This document shows positions 1-10,662 of a stretch of DNA of 64,000 nt, in pieces (positions within the stretch are counted from its first letter, which is position 1; each line of letters begins with the position of its first letter). The translations under genes and the position numbers were made by a program. The DNA lies in NCBI RefSeq assembly GCF_030815975.1, contig NZ_JAUSXL010000002.1, forward strand, positions 4,576,501 to 4,640,500, read 5' to 3'. This stretch comes from Variovorax paradoxus (GTDB taxonomy: Bacteria; Pseudomonadota; Gammaproteobacteria; Burkholderiales; Burkholderiaceae_C). Under the pieces are notes generated by a model, which saw only the letters and a list, made by a program, of their open reading frames with translations, was not told where the DNA came from and did no database searches.

Positions 1-396
1 GAGCCCGGCCGCAATGGCCGTGACCGACAGCGACGAGGTGTTGGTGGCGAGCGTGGCCGTGGGCGCGACAACCGTTTCGAGTTCGCGGAACAGCTTGCGC
101 TTGACCTCGAGGTCCTCGACCACCGCTTCGATCACCAGGTCGCACTGGGCCAGCGCCCCGACCGAGTCGACCGCCTTCACGCGGGCGATTTGCGCATCGC
201 GTGCCGCGGCGTCGATCTTGCCCTTCTCGTGCAGCTTGTTCCATTGGGCCATCAGAGCTTCGCGCCCGCGCTCGGCGGCACCTGCAAAACTGTCGAGCAG
301 CAGCACTTCGCTGCCTGCCTGGGCCGCGATCTGTGCGATGCCTCGGCCCATGGCGCCGGCGCCGACAACGCCGATCCGGGTGTAGTTGACTGTCAT
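1..396 (-). CDS. 3-hydroxyacyl-CoA dehydrogenase, N-terminal part (cut by window edge)
   Basis: Only the first 132 codons lie in the window; the gene runs off the left edge. The protein opens with a Rossmann dinucleotide-binding fold: the stretch RIGVVGAGAMGRGIAQ at about residues 7-22 carries the GxGxxG signature. This is followed by the DLVIEAVVEDLEVK segment and the NTSSLSV segment typical of NAD-dependent 3-hydroxyacyl-CoA dehydrogenases (FadB/PaaH type). The family oxidises 3-hydroxyacyl-CoA to 3-ketoacyl-CoA in beta-oxidation or phenylacetate catabolism. The ATG at 396 begins MTVNYTRIG, the usual start for these proteins. Which pathway it serves cannot be told from this fragment. Confidence 0.9.
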   Translation of the reverse strand, partial: MTVNYTRIGVVGAGAMGRGIAQIAAQAGSEVLLLDSFAGAAERGREALMAQWNKLHEKGKIDAAARDAQIARVKAVDSVGALAQCDLVIEAVVEDLEVKRKLFRELETVVAPTATLATNTSSLSVTAIAAGL

Positions 397-531
397 TTGA
401 AAAAAGATCTTCGCTGGTTGGTGGGTGTCCGGGGCCGCTTGCAGGCGCCGGGCCCGGAGTTTGCGCAGCCTTCGATTTTGCAGCCATCGGCCGCAGGGCC
501 ATGCCGGGTTTTACGCGGGGCCGCCGCGCCG

Positions 532-1680
532 TCAGGCCGGCCGGCGGCTGCGATCGATGGCCACGCTCAGGCCGATGGCCGCGAGCAGCAGGGCAAAACC
601 GGCCCAGTTCATCCACGGCACGGCGTCGCTGGCGAGCAGCCATCCACCCAGCCCGGCACCCACCGCCTGGCCGACATAGATGCCCGAACTGTTCAGCGCC
701 ACCGAGCCCGGCGCCAGCGCAGGAGCGAGGCCGACCAGCCGCGCCTGCTGCGCCGAGTTGGTCGCAAAGCAGCCCAGGCCCCAGGGCACGAGCACCACCG
801 CCAGCCACGGCAGCGTGCGGGCCCATGGCCAGAGAAAGAGGCTCAGCGCGATCAGCGAACTCGTCAGCAGCACCATGCGGCCCGCGCCTACCCGGTCGAT
901 GAACCGGCTCACGAGCATGTTGCCCGCGAGGCCGAAGATTCCGAACAGGGCCCACATCAGGCTCAGCATGGTGGGATCTGCGCCGAAGTCACGCTTCAGG
1001 ATCGGGCCGAAATAGCTGAACAGCACGAATTGGCCGGCTCCCTGGAGCGCGGTGACCGAGACGATGCCCATCAGCACCGGGCTGCGCAGCACGCGCGCCC
1101 AGGCGGCCGCCGTCAGCGCCGCGGGACGGATCCCTTGCGGCAGGGTCAGCCAGATCGATGCCGCGCTGGCGATGCCGAGCAGCGCGATCGCCCCGAAAGC
1201 CATGCGCCAGCCCAGATGCCCGCCCACGAGCGCACCGATGGGCAGCCCGAGCACCGAGGCCAGCGACCAGCCGAGAAAGACGAAGGTCACGGCACGCCCG
1301 CGATGCTCCGGCGGAACCAGCAGGCCGGCGCAGGCCGCGGCCTGGGGCGTGAAGATGGCAGGCGCGATCACCGTGAGCATGCGTACCGGCAGCAGGGCGC
1401 CGAAACTCGGCATCAGCGCGGCAATGGCATGCCCGGCGGCGTACCAGAGGAGGGTGAGGGCGAGCAGCTGGCGTCGGTCCCAGCCCGCGACCGCGGCTGC
1501 CAGCAGCGGCGCGCCCAGGCACATCACAGCCGCGGCGGCCGTGATCAGCTGGCCCGCTGTCGCAACGGAGACAGAAAGCGATGCGCTGATTTCATTGAGC
1601 GTGCCGGGCACCACCATCACGCCCGTGCCGATCACGAAATTGCCGGCCAGCAGGGCCCACAGCGCGCCCCGGCGGCTCAT
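532..1680 (-). CDS. MFS transporter, sugar-efflux/DHA1-like
   Basis: A 382-residue inner-membrane protein made almost entirely of hydrophobic segments, consistent with the 12-helix major facilitator fold. It shows the charged loop after helix 2 (GWDRRQLL near residue 67) and the helix-5 GWSLASVLGLPIGALVGG stretch typical of AraJ/YdhP-like DHA1 exporters. Its ATG is 4 nt after the stop of the upstream hydroxyacid dehydrogenase gene on the same strand, so the two are probably one transcript. The substrate is unknown; exporters of this group handle arabinose, purines or drugs. Confidence 0.85.
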   Translation of the reverse strand: MSRRGALWALLAGNFVIGTGVMVVPGTLNEISASLSVSVATAGQLITAAAAVMCLGAPLLAAAVAGWDRRQLLALTLLWYAAGHAIAALMPSFGALLPVRMLTVIAPAIFTPQAAACAGLLVPPEHRGRAVTFVFLGWSLASVLGLPIGALVGGHLGWRMAFGAIALLGIASAASIWLTLPQGIRPAALTAAAWARVLRSPVLMGIVSVTALQGAGQFVLFSYFGPILKRDFGADPTMLSLMWALFGIFGLAGNMLVSRFIDRVGAGRMVLLTSSLIALSLFLWPWARTLPWLAVVLVPWGLGCFATNSAQQARLVGLAPALAPGSVALNSSGIYVGQAVGAGLGGWLLASDAVPWMNWAGFALLLAAIGLSVAIDRSRRPA

Positions 1681-1684
1681 GGAA

Positions 1685-2692
1685 TCACCGGCGAACCTGC
1701 AGCGCGCCGGGGTTCACGATGTTGGTGGGATTGCCCTTGATGAAGCTCACGACATTGTCGAAAGCCTGGCCGAAATAGCTTTCGTAGCTGTCCTGCTCTA
1801 CATAGCCGATGTGCGGCGTGCAGATGCAGTTTTCCAGCCGCAGCAGCGCATGGCCCTGCAGCGGCGGTTCGCTCTCGAACACGTCGACGGCCGCCAGCCC
1901 GGGCCGGCCACGGTTGAGCGCGGCGAGCAGGGCATCGGACTCGATCAGTTCGGCACGGGAAGTGTTGACGAAGAGCGCCGTCGGCTTCATGCGCGAAAGA
2001 TCCTCGAGCTTGACCAGGCCAGCGGTTTCCTCGTTGAGCCGCAAGTGCACCGACAGCACATCGGCCGCGGCGAAGAACTCGTGGCGGTTCTGCGCCACCT
2101 GGAAGCCGTCGGACCGGGCCTTGGCACAGCTTGCCTCGCGCCCCCAGATCACGACCTGCATGCCAAAGGCCTGCCCGTAGCGCGCCACCAGTTGCCCGAT
2201 GCGGCCGTAGCCCCAGATGCAGAGTGTCTTGCCCTTGAGCACTGAACCCAACCCGAAATTGGCCGGCATGGACGCCGACTTGAGCCCCGACTGCTGCCAC
2301 GCCCCGTGCTTGAGATTGCTGATGTACTGCGGCAGGCGGCGCATGGCCGCCATGATCAGCGCCCAGGTCAGCTCGGCAGGCGCCTGGGGCGAGCCGGTGC
2401 CCTCGGCCACCGCCACGCCACGCTCGGTGCAGGCCGTGACGTCGATGTGGCCGCCCACGCGTCCCGTCTGCGAAATGAGCTTGAGCTTGGGAAGCTTTTC
2501 GATCAGCTGGCGCGAAACATGGGTGCGCTCGCGGATCAGCACGATCACGTCGGCATCCTTCAACCGAACCGAGAGTTGGCCGATGCCCTTGACCGTGTTG
2601 GTGTAGACCTTGGCCGCGTACGCGTCCAGCTTGGCGGCGCAGTGCAGCTTGCGCACGGCGTCCTGGTAATCGTCGAGGATCACAATGTTCAT
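1685..2692 (-). CDS. D-2-hydroxyacid dehydrogenase family protein
   Basis: A 335-residue NAD(P)-dependent oxidoreductase of the formate/glycerate dehydrogenase superfamily. The nucleotide-binding motif GYGRIGQLVARYG is at residues 161-173. The catalytic Arg is R246 (NTSRAEL), the catalytic Glu lies in DVFESEP (270-276), and the catalytic His is H294 (CTPHIG). The start at 2692 gives MNIVILDDYQD, the usual N-terminus of this subfamily; an in-frame ATG 69 nt upstream adds a cysteine-rich stretch unlike the family. It is followed after 4 nt by the MFS gene. The exact hydroxy acid is unknown. Confidence 0.88.
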   Translation of the reverse strand: MNIVILDDYQDAVRKLHCAAKLDAYAAKVYTNTVKGIGQLSVRLKDADVIVLIRERTHVSRQLIEKLPKLKLISQTGRVGGHIDVTACTERGVAVAEGTGSPQAPAELTWALIMAAMRRLPQYISNLKHGAWQQSGLKSASMPANFGLGSVLKGKTLCIWGYGRIGQLVARYGQAFGMQVVIWGREASCAKARSDGFQVAQNRHEFFAAADVLSVHLRLNEETAGLVKLEDLSRMKPTALFVNTSRAELIESDALLAALNRGRPGLAAVDVFESEPPLQGHALLRLENCICTPHIGYVEQDSYESYFGQAFDNVVSFIKGNPTNIVNPGALQVRR

Positions 2693-2784
2693 GGCGTGCC
2701 ATTGTGCCTCGCAGCATTGGCATGACGCGCGTGTGAACGTTTGGATACCCACCCCGGCCAACGGTCACCGGGGGTTGCACGGAC

Positions 2785-3150
2785 TCAGTGCAGCTGCGTG
2801 GAGCGGGGCGCGGCGCTGAGTGTTTCCATCGCCTCGAGTGCCGCCAAGCGGTCGAGCTCGGCGCAGACATCGGCCATGCGGCCCGAAATCACCATCCGGT
2901 TGGTGCTGCGTTTTCCGCCCTGGGGGCCGTCGACGACACGAATGACGCGCAGCGGCCGCACCGGTGCCGCCTCGGGCGTGGCCGCGCCGTGGACCCGGGC
3001 CGTGCAGGCCGGCCGGACCGCAACGTAGCGCAGCCCCGCGGATGCGCTGCCGGCATCTCGGCGACGCGGGCGGCGCGCCGGCAGCAGCCGGCTTGCAAGC
3101 GATTGCAGCGGCATCCACAAATCAACGATGGCGAGGAGGGCGATTCCCAT
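2785..3150 (-). CDS. Hypothetical protein downstream of lexA
   Basis: A 121-residue protein with a short hydrophobic start (MGIALLAIVDLWMPLQ), a basic stretch (ARRPRRRD) and a conserved-looking C-terminal segment (NRMVISGRMADVCAELDRLA) that may form a helix. The ATG at 3150 is preceded by a GGAG ribosome-binding site at 9 nt, which favours it over the upstream in-frame ATG. It lies 138 nt downstream of lexA on the same strand with no poly-T terminator between, so it may share the lexA transcript. I do not recognise a characterised family, and it is not an obvious SulA. Confidence 0.65.
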   Translation of the reverse strand: MGIALLAIVDLWMPLQSLASRLLPARRPRRRDAGSASAGLRYVAVRPACTARVHGAATPEAAPVRPLRVIRVVDGPQGGKRSTNRMVISGRMADVCAELDRLAALEAMETLSAAPRSTQLH

Positions 3151-3288
3151 GTGAACTCCAAAAAAGTCTGAGGTTGAACACAGGCAGGATTTCTTTGAAT
3201 GGACGCAACAGGGTGATGGCGACAAAGCGCCATACGCCCGCCACCTGTTGCGGCCGAATGGGATGCTGCTTTCAGCAGGCCGCGCGGC

Positions 3289-3972
3289 CTACATCAGCAT
3301 GGTGTTGCGGATGAGGCCCACCGCCAGGCCTTCGATCTCGAAGGGCTCGCCGGGCTGGACCACGATGGTCGGGTAGTCGGGGTTTTCGGCATGCAGCTCG
3401 ATGACCTGCTTGTTGCGCTTCAGGCGCTTGACCGTGACTTCGTCGCCGAGGCGGGCCACCACGATCTGGCCGTTGCGCGCCTCCTTGGTGGCCTGGACCG
3501 CGAGCAGATCGCCGTCCATGATGCCGGCGTCGCGCATGGACATGCCACGCACCTTGAGCAGGTAGTCGGGCTGGTGCTGGAACAGTGTGTTCTCGACGTA
3601 ATAGGTCTGGTCGACGTGTTCCTGCGCGAGGATGGGCGAACCCGCCGCCACGCGGCCGATGAGGGGCAGCGCGAGCTGCGACATGCCGGGCAGCGAGAGA
3701 GAGAACTGGCCGCCTTCCCGGTGGCGCGACTCGTTGAGTGAACGCAGCGCGTCGCCCTTGAGCCGGATGCCGCGCGAGGTGCCGCTGACAAGCTCGATCA
3801 CGCCCTTGCGGGCCAGGGCCTGCAGGTGCTCCTCGGCGGCATTGGCCGACTTGAAGCCCAGTTCGTTGGCGATTTCGGCCCGCGTGGGCGGAGCGCCGGT
3901 ACGGGCGATGGCACTCTGGATCAAGTCCAGGATCTGCTGCTGGCGGGCGGTAAGCTTCACGGCGAACTGCAT
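3289..3972 (-). CDS. lexA: LexA, SOS-response repressor/self-cleaving protease
   Basis: Represses DNA-damage genes. On RecA-ssDNA contact it cleaves itself and derepresses the SOS regulon. The 227-residue protein has the N-terminal winged helix ([12 protein letters not shown] at 7-18; recognition helix near 28-40) and a C-terminal S24 protease domain. The Ala110-Gly111 cleavage site is present (RVAAGSP), with catalytic Ser145 (RGMSM) and Lys182 (TVKRL). Length and residues fit a functional betaproteobacterial LexA. Two SOS-box-like palindromes lie just upstream of its start, so it should be autoregulated; the same 73-nt gap serves the divergent asparaginase gene. Confidence 0.97.
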   Translation of the reverse strand: MQFAVKLTARQQQILDLIQSAIARTGAPPTRAEIANELGFKSANAAEEHLQALARKGVIELVSGTSRGIRLKGDALRSLNESRHREGGQFSLSLPGMSQLALPLIGRVAAGSPILAQEHVDQTYYVENTLFQHQPDYLLKVRGMSMRDAGIMDGDLLAVQATKEARNGQIVVARLGDEVTVKRLKRNKQVIELHAENPDYPTIVVQPGEPFEIEGLAVGLIRNTMLM

Positions 3973-3990
3973 ATGTGGTTCCTTGCGGCA

Positions 3991-4006
3991 CTGGCTGAAT
4001 ATCCAG
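3991..4006. promoter_or_regulatory. LexA-binding site (SOS box), proximal to lexA
   Basis: The sequence CTGGCTGAATATCCAG has the CTG-N10-CAG architecture of the proteobacterial SOS box, with outer half sites CTGG/CCAG that are perfect inverted repeats. It ends 19 nt upstream of the lexA ATG. Consensus is CTGT-N8-ACAG, so it matches the invariant CTG/CAG but departs at the fourth base of each arm. Assignment rests on position and palindrome. Confidence 0.75.
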
Positions 4007-4009
4007 TAC

Positions 4010-4025
4010 CTGTATTTTTAACCAG
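4010..4025. promoter_or_regulatory. LexA-binding site (SOS box), distal copy
   Basis: The sequence CTGTATTTTTAACCAG matches the canonical CTGT-N8-ACAG SOS box at all but one of the outer eight bases, with an AT-rich centre. It is 3 nt from the first box and ends 20 nt before the start of the divergent asparaginase gene. Tandem operators are usual at lexA promoters. Confidence 0.82.
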
Positions 4026-4045
4026 TTTTTAAAAGTTGGCAACCC

Positions 4046-5763
<1,718 letters not shown>

Positions 5764-5856
5764 TCAGCCCAGGAGCAGAGCAAGGCGGAATTGCGTCGAG
5801 GATAGCATGCGAGAGCGTGAGGAAATTCCGCCGCCGCCCTCGGTGCGGCGCACTTT

Positions 5857-6630
5857 TCAGCTTGCCGGGCCGGCCGCGAAGAACGCGCGCACGCGCTCGA
5901 GGTCTTCCGGGGTATCGATGCCGGGCCCCGGAGCGGCCTGGCTCACGTGCACCGCAATGCGATGCCCATGCCAGAGTGCGCGCAGCTGTTCGAGCGCCTC
6001 GGTGGCCTCGACGGGCGCCGGCGGCAACAAGGGAAAGCTGCGAACGAAACTGGCGCGGTAGCCGTAGATGCCGATGTGCCGCAGCGGCGCCGGGACGGGC
6101 AGCACGGATGGTGGTGCACCGTTGGCGGACCCGTCGCGCCACCATGGAACAGGCGCGCGGCTGAAGTACAGCGCGTTGTCCCGCGCGTCGAGCACCACCT
6201 TCACGACGTTCGGGTTCAGGAAATCGTCGAGCGAGTCGATCTCGTGGGCCGCCGTGCTCATGGCGGCTTCCGGGTGCGTGGCCAGGGCGGAGGCCACAGC
6301 GTCGATGAGCGCGGGATCGATCAGCGGTTCGTCGCCCTGCACGTTGACGATGATGTCGTCGCCGTCCAGATCCAGTTGCTCGCAGGCTTCCGCAAGGCGG
6401 TCGGAGCCGCTGGGGTGGTCCTGGCGAGTCAGGATGGCTTCCACGCCATGCGTTCTGCATGCAGCGACGATGGTCGCGTCGTCCCCGGCCACCACCACGC
6501 GCACGGCCGCAGATTGGCTTGCCCGCCGGGCCACGCGCACCACCATGGGCAGGCCGGCGATGTCAGCCAGCGGTTTGTTGGGCAGCCGCGTCGAAGCCAG
6601 GCGAGCCGGCACCAGGACGGTAAAGCTCAC
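5857..6630 (-). CDS. kdsB: 3-deoxy-manno-octulosonate cytidylyltransferase
   Basis: Activates Kdo as CMP-Kdo for transfer to lipid A in LPS core assembly. The 257-residue protein begins with the nucleotidyltransferase motif [17 protein letters not shown] (residues 5-21) and contains NVQGDEPLI and the RHIGIYGYR stretch conserved in KdsB. The start overlaps the stop of the upstream Trm112-like gene by 4 nt (ATGA), so the two are translationally coupled. It lies in a minus-strand operon with lpxK upstream and adk downstream, consistent with envelope synthesis. Confidence 0.95.
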   Translation of the reverse strand: MSFTVLVPARLASTRLPNKPLADIAGLPMVVRVARRASQSAAVRVVVAGDDATIVAACRTHGVEAILTRQDHPSGSDRLAEACEQLDLDGDDIIVNVQGDEPLIDPALIDAVASALATHPEAAMSTAAHEIDSLDDFLNPNVVKVVLDARDNALYFSRAPVPWWRDGSANGAPPSVLPVPAPLRHIGIYGYRASFVRSFPLLPPAPVEATEALEQLRALWHGHRIAVHVSQAAPGPGIDTPEDLERVRAFFAAGPAS

Positions 6631-6809
6631 AGCCCCAGCTCTTCGTCGGACAGCGTGCGGGCTTCGTTCTCGAGCAGCACGGGGATTCCATCGCGCACCG
6701 GGTAGGCCAGGCGTGCGCTGCGCGAGCAGAGTTCCTGCTTCTCGGCGTTCCAGGTCAGCGGGCCCTTGGTCACGGGGCAGACGAGCAGTTCAAGCAGCTT
6801 GGTATCCAT
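6627..6809 (-). CDS. Trm112 family small protein (YcaR/UPF0434-like)
   Basis: A 60-residue protein with the Trm112/YcaR signature: [18 protein letters not shown] at the start and [18 protein letters not shown] in the middle. Bacterial members keep only part of the zinc-site cysteines, and here Cys11 of the first motif remains. Conserved gene order with lpxK and kdsB suggests an envelope-linked role, but the bacterial function is poorly defined. It overlaps lpxK by 20 nt at its 5' end and kdsB by 4 nt at its 3' end. Confidence 0.9.
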   Translation of the reverse strand: MDTKLLELLVCPVTKGPLTWNAEKQELCSRSARLAYPVRDGIPVLLENEARTLSDEELGL

Positions 6810-7830
6810 CGAGCGATGATAGCTTTGCGTCGAGCGCAGCGAAGAATTCTCGCGAGGGTGCGAAGTCCAGCGGCACTGCAAGCGCGTCGGGGGCCTTGGG
6901 CCACAGCTTGACGGCATCTTTTTCGGTGCAGACGAGGCGCTGTCCGGTGTGGGCGGGAGGCTGCCAGCCGTCGAAATCGCAGTGGTCCGGCAGGGCGATG
7001 GTTTCGGAAAGCGTCAGCCCGCGCGCTCGCAGCATGTCGAAGAACGCTTCGGGCCGTGCAATGGCCGCCAGCGCGATCACCGGTTCGCCGGCGAGAGCAT
7101 CGAGCGGCGTGCGTTTGCCGTCGCTCGCCACGGCGTCCTGCGCCAGCGCGCGGGTGGCGGTGTAGCCACCCTCGAAGGCGGGGTGCTCTCCGCTGTGAAG
7201 CACCAGGTCGCACGGGCGCGGCCAGCGCTCGCGCAGCGGGCCCGCGGGCAGCTGCCAGCCGTTGCCCACGCCGCGGTCGTCGAACACGCAGATCTCGATG
7301 TCGCGCGCAAGCGCCAGGTGCTGCAGCCCGTCGTCGCTCACGATGATCTGCGTGTCCGGGTGCCGTGCGAGCAGGGCGCGCGCGGCTTCGATGCGGCGTT
7401 GCGCCACGAACACGGGCGCGCCGGTGGCACGGCGAATCAGGAGCGGTTCATCGCCGACATCCCGGGCGTTGCTTTCGTGCTGCACTTCGCGGCAGTCGCC
7501 GGTGCGCCGGCCGTAGCCGCGCGACACCACGCCGGCGCGCAGGCCGCGGGCCTGCAGGTGCCGGACCACCGCCATCACAACCGGGGTCTTGCCGGCGCCG
7601 CCGGCAATCACGTTGCCGACCACGATCACCGGCACCCGGACGCGTTCGGTCGTGCGCCATCCTTTCCGGTAGAGCCAGCGCCGCAGCCCGAAGAGCGCCG
7701 CGTAGACCAGAGACAGGGGCCACAGCAGGCAGGCCAGCACGCCGCGGTGCAGCCAGGCACGCTGCAGCCGCGAGGCCGGCGCTGTGATCGAGCCGGTTGT
7801 GCCGGTGGTGCTGCGGCCCTGCGACGGCAC
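6790..7830 (-). CDS. lpxK: Tetraacyldisaccharide 4'-kinase
   Basis: Phosphorylates the 4' position of the lipid A disaccharide precursor at the inner-membrane face. The 346-residue protein has an N-terminal membrane-association helix (about residues 28-50), the LpxK P-loop [13 protein letters not shown] (71-83), the VSRGYGRR segment, and the SDDGLQH motif with acidic catalytic residues. It starts directly after exbD (stop 7831) and overlaps the Trm112-like gene downstream. The exbB-exbD-lpxK-kdsB order is typical of betaproteobacteria. Confidence 0.95.
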   Translation of the reverse strand: MPSQGRSTTGTTGSITAPASRLQRAWLHRGVLACLLWPLSLVYAALFGLRRWLYRKGWRTTERVRVPVIVVGNVIAGGAGKTPVVMAVVRHLQARGLRAGVVSRGYGRRTGDCREVQHESNARDVGDEPLLIRRATGAPVFVAQRRIEAARALLARHPDTQIIVSDDGLQHLALARDIEICVFDDRGVGNGWQLPAGPLRERWPRPCDLVLHSGEHPAFEGGYTATRALAQDAVASDGKRTPLDALAGEPVIALAAIARPEAFFDMLRARGLTLSETIALPDHCDFDGWQPPAHTGQRLVCTEKDAVKLWPKAPDALAVPLDFAPSREFFAALDAKLSSLDGYQAA

Positions 7831-8271
7831 TCAGTGCCCTGCTTGCGCCGTCGACTGGGCTGCGAAAGTGATCTGCACCAGGCCCACGCGGCGCGCGGCT
7901 TCCATCACCGTGATCACGGCCTGGTGCGGGCTGCTGGCGTCGGCGCTGATGACGACCACGCTGTCCTTGCCGCCGGTGGCTGCCGAGCCGAGCGCGGCGG
8001 CCACGGTGTCCACGTTGCGGTCCGCCACGGGCTTCTTGTTGATCGAATAGCGGCCGTCGGCGGACACCGCAACGATCACTTCCTTGGGATAGTCGCGCTG
8101 CGAATCGACGTCGGCCGTCGGCAGCCGAAGCTGCATTTCGGTGAACTTGCTGTAGGTGGTCGACAGCATCAGGAAGATCAGGATGACCAGCAGCACGTCG
8201 ATGAACGGGATCAGGTTGATCTCGGGCTCATCGCGCGCCCCATGGCGAAACTGCATGCGGCCGCGGGTCAT
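7831..8271 (-). CDS. exbD: ExbD/TolR-type biopolymer transport protein
   Basis: Periplasm-facing partner of the proton-driven ExbB/TolQ motor. The 146-residue protein has one N-terminal membrane helix, NLIPFIDVLLVILIFLML at about residues 20-37, with the conserved aspartate that carries protons, then a periplasmic domain. The start at 8271 has a GGAGG site at 7 nt; the longer in-frame extension is encoded by an intergenic repeat and is excluded. It follows exbB after an 85-nt gap filled by that repeat and abuts lpxK. In this context the motor is often linked to envelope functions rather than siderophore uptake; that is inference. Confidence 0.92.
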   Translation of the reverse strand: MTRGRMQFRHGARDEPEINLIPFIDVLLVILIFLMLSTTYSKFTEMQLRLPTADVDSQRDYPKEVIVAVSADGRYSINKKPVADRNVDTVAAALGSAATGGKDSVVVISADASSPHQAVITVMEAARRVGLVQITFAAQSTAQAGH

Positions 8272-8286
8272 GGCGAGCCTCCGCCG

Positions 8287-8355
8287 GGCCGCCCCAAGGA
8301 GGCGGCGGCCCCCTCGGGGGGCAGCGCAGCACACGCAGTGGCAAGCGTGGGGGCC
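8287..8355. repeat. Palindromic intergenic repeat (REP-like) between exbB and exbD
   Basis: A GC-rich element with nested inverted repeats: GGCCGCC facing GGCGGCGGCC, and CCCCC facing GGGGGG around a 2-nt loop near 8310-8322. It ends in a GCAAGCGTGGGGGCC arm. From memory this type of element recurs between genes in Variovorax and Acidovorax genomes. It fills nearly the whole exbB-exbD gap and touches the exbD ribosome-binding site, so it may form mRNA structure that sets the ExbB:ExbD ratio. Confidence 0.65.
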
Positions 8356-8356
8356 A

Positions 8357-8989
<633 letters not shown>

Positions 8990-9301
8990 GGAATCCTCCG
9001 GCCCGTAGACTGCAAATGCGCGGCGATTATCCACCGAGGCCAACATTGCCACGCGGCTTGTTTGCATGTCAGCGAAGACGCACAGATTCTGTGGATAACT
9101 TTGTGATTAACCCGCTGCGCAACTTGTCCGGACCCGCATGGGACGGGCCTCCCGCTAGATCGATTGAATTTTGAGCAGTTCTTTTTCCAATGAAATCAAC
9201 AGCTTGCACGACAAACCGTGCACCTGTTGTGCATCGATGCCGCGGTACCGGGGCCGGGCAACCCACTGTGGAAGAGTGGCCGCCGGCCGCGCGGGTGCCT
9301 T
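8990..9301. other. Divergent intergenic region between exbB and xseA with two DnaA-box-like sites
   Basis: About 310 nt without a convincing gene. It holds a perfect DnaA box on the minus strand (TTATCCACA read from 9098 to 9090) and an 8/9 match, TTATCCACC, at 9027-9035. The rest has no hairpin terminator or repeat that I can support. Promoters for both flanking genes must lie here, but no strong -35/-10 pair stands out. Confidence 0.5.
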
Positions 9302-10612
9302 GTGAACCTGCGTGACTCGAATCCAACGCCGGGCCCGCGGATCTGGGCTGTCGGCGCACTGTGCCGGGCGGTTGCCGATGCGCTCGACGCACGTTTCAAT
9401 CCGGTCGCGGTGCGCGGGGAAATTTCCGGCTTTTCGCGCGCCTCGAGCGGACATTGTTACTTCGCCCTCAAGGACCCGTCCGGCCAGCTGCGCTGCGCGA
9501 TGTTTCGGCGCGCCGCGGGCTTGCTCGATTTTTCGCCGCGCGACGGCGACCAGGTCGAAGTGCGCGGGCGCCTCGCGGTGTACGAACCGCGCGGCGACCT
9601 GCAACTGGTGGTCGAAAGCCTGCAGCGCGCCGGCCAGGGTGCGCTGTTCGAGCAATTCCTCCAGCGCAAGGCGCGGCTCGAAGCCGAAGGGCTCTTCGAC
9701 GCGGAACGCAAGCGGGCGCTGCCCGTCATGCCGCGTGCAGTGGGCCTTGTGACTTCGCTCGGTGCTGCGGCGCTGCACGACGTGGTCACGGCGCTGCGGC
9801 GCCGCGTGCCGCACATTCCTGTGGTCTTGGCGCCGGCGGCGGTGCAGGGCGCCAATGCCCCGGCGGAACTCGTGCGTGCGCTGCAATCGCTGTACACGCT
9901 GGAGCCGGCCGTCGACGTGATCCTGCTGGTGCGCGGGGGTGGCTCCATCGAGGATCTCTGGGCGTTCAACGACGAGACCCTGGCGCGCACCATTGTCCAA
10001 AGCCCGGTTCCGCTGATTTGCGGCGTCGGCCACGAAACCGACTTCACCATCGCCGACTTCTGCGCCGACCTGCGCGCGCCCACGCCCACGGCCGCGGCGG
10101 AACTCGTCAGCGCGCCCCAGGCGATGTGGCTCGGTGCGCTCGATCTCCTGGGCGACCGGCTCGACGGCGCGCTGGGTGCGCGTCTCGATGTGCTGGGCCA
10201 ACGCCTCGACCAGGCGGCAGGGCGCCTGGGGCGGCCTTCGACACTGGTGGCGCGCCAGCAGCTGCGGCTCGCCCACCATTCGCAGCGGCTGCGCTATGCG
10301 GTGCTGTCCAGGGCCGAGCGCCTCGCCCAGGTGCCGCGCGCGATCTCGGCCGATTTTCCGCTCAGGCTCGAGCGCGCGATGGCGCAGCGGCGCGAGCGGC
10401 TGGAACGCGTCGCGCTGCGCCTGCGGTTGCTCGATCCTGCGCTGGTGCTGCAGCGCGGGTATGCCTGGCTCACCGATCCCGACGGGCGCGCGATCGTCAG
10501 CGCAAAGAAGCTGAGTCCTGGCGACGCCGTGGTCGCGCGGCTCGCCGACGGCTCGGTCGACCTGACCGTGACCCCCGGCAAAACGGGAACGCGTCCGACG
10601 CCGGGTGCGTAA
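9302..10612 (+). CDS. xseA: Exodeoxyribonuclease VII large subunit
   Basis: Catalytic subunit of ExoVII, which degrades single-stranded DNA from both ends. The protein has the N-terminal OB-fold (VAVRGEISGFSRASSGHCYFALKD region), the catalytic core with PRAVGLVTSLGAAALHD, the LVRGGGSIEDLWAFNDE motif and the CGVGHETDFTIADF motif, and a C-terminal coiled coil. It is about 436 residues from a GTG at 9302; a GTG 84 nt upstream is also in frame, and the exact start is uncertain because neither has a strong ribosome-binding site. The small subunit xseB is not in the window. Confidence 0.94.
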   Translation: MNLRDSNPTPGPRIWAVGALCRAVADALDARFNPVAVRGEISGFSRASSGHCYFALKDPSGQLRCAMFRRAAGLLDFSPRDGDQVEVRGRLAVYEPRGDLQLVVESLQRAGQGALFEQFLQRKARLEAEGLFDAERKRALPVMPRAVGLVTSLGAAALHDVVTALRRRVPHIPVVLAPAAVQGANAPAELVRALQSLYTLEPAVDVILLVRGGGSIEDLWAFNDETLARTIVQSPVPLICGVGHETDFTIADFCADLRAPTPTAAAELVSAPQAMWLGALDLLGDRLDGALGARLDVLGQRLDQAAGRLGRPSTLVARQQLRLAHHSQRLRYAVLSRAERLAQVPRAISADFPLRLERAMAQRRERLERVALRLRLLDPALVLQRGYAWLTDPDGRAIVSAKKLSPGDAVVARLADGSVDLTVTPGKTGTRPTPGA

Positions 10613-10662
10613 TTCCTTTCTAGAATCCTTGATTCCCCACAACCAACCCACGAGAAAAAACC

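Noticed and set aside
190..2245. Long plus-strand open frames (190-1740 and 1052-2245)
   Set aside because: They are antisense to the MFS transporter and hydroxyacid dehydrogenase, with Arg/Ala/Gln-rich low-complexity translation and no domain; typical high-GC shadows.
8287..8355. CRISPR repeat or Rho-independent terminator
   Set aside because: A single copy without spacers and without a T run; it fits an intergenic palindromic repeat better.
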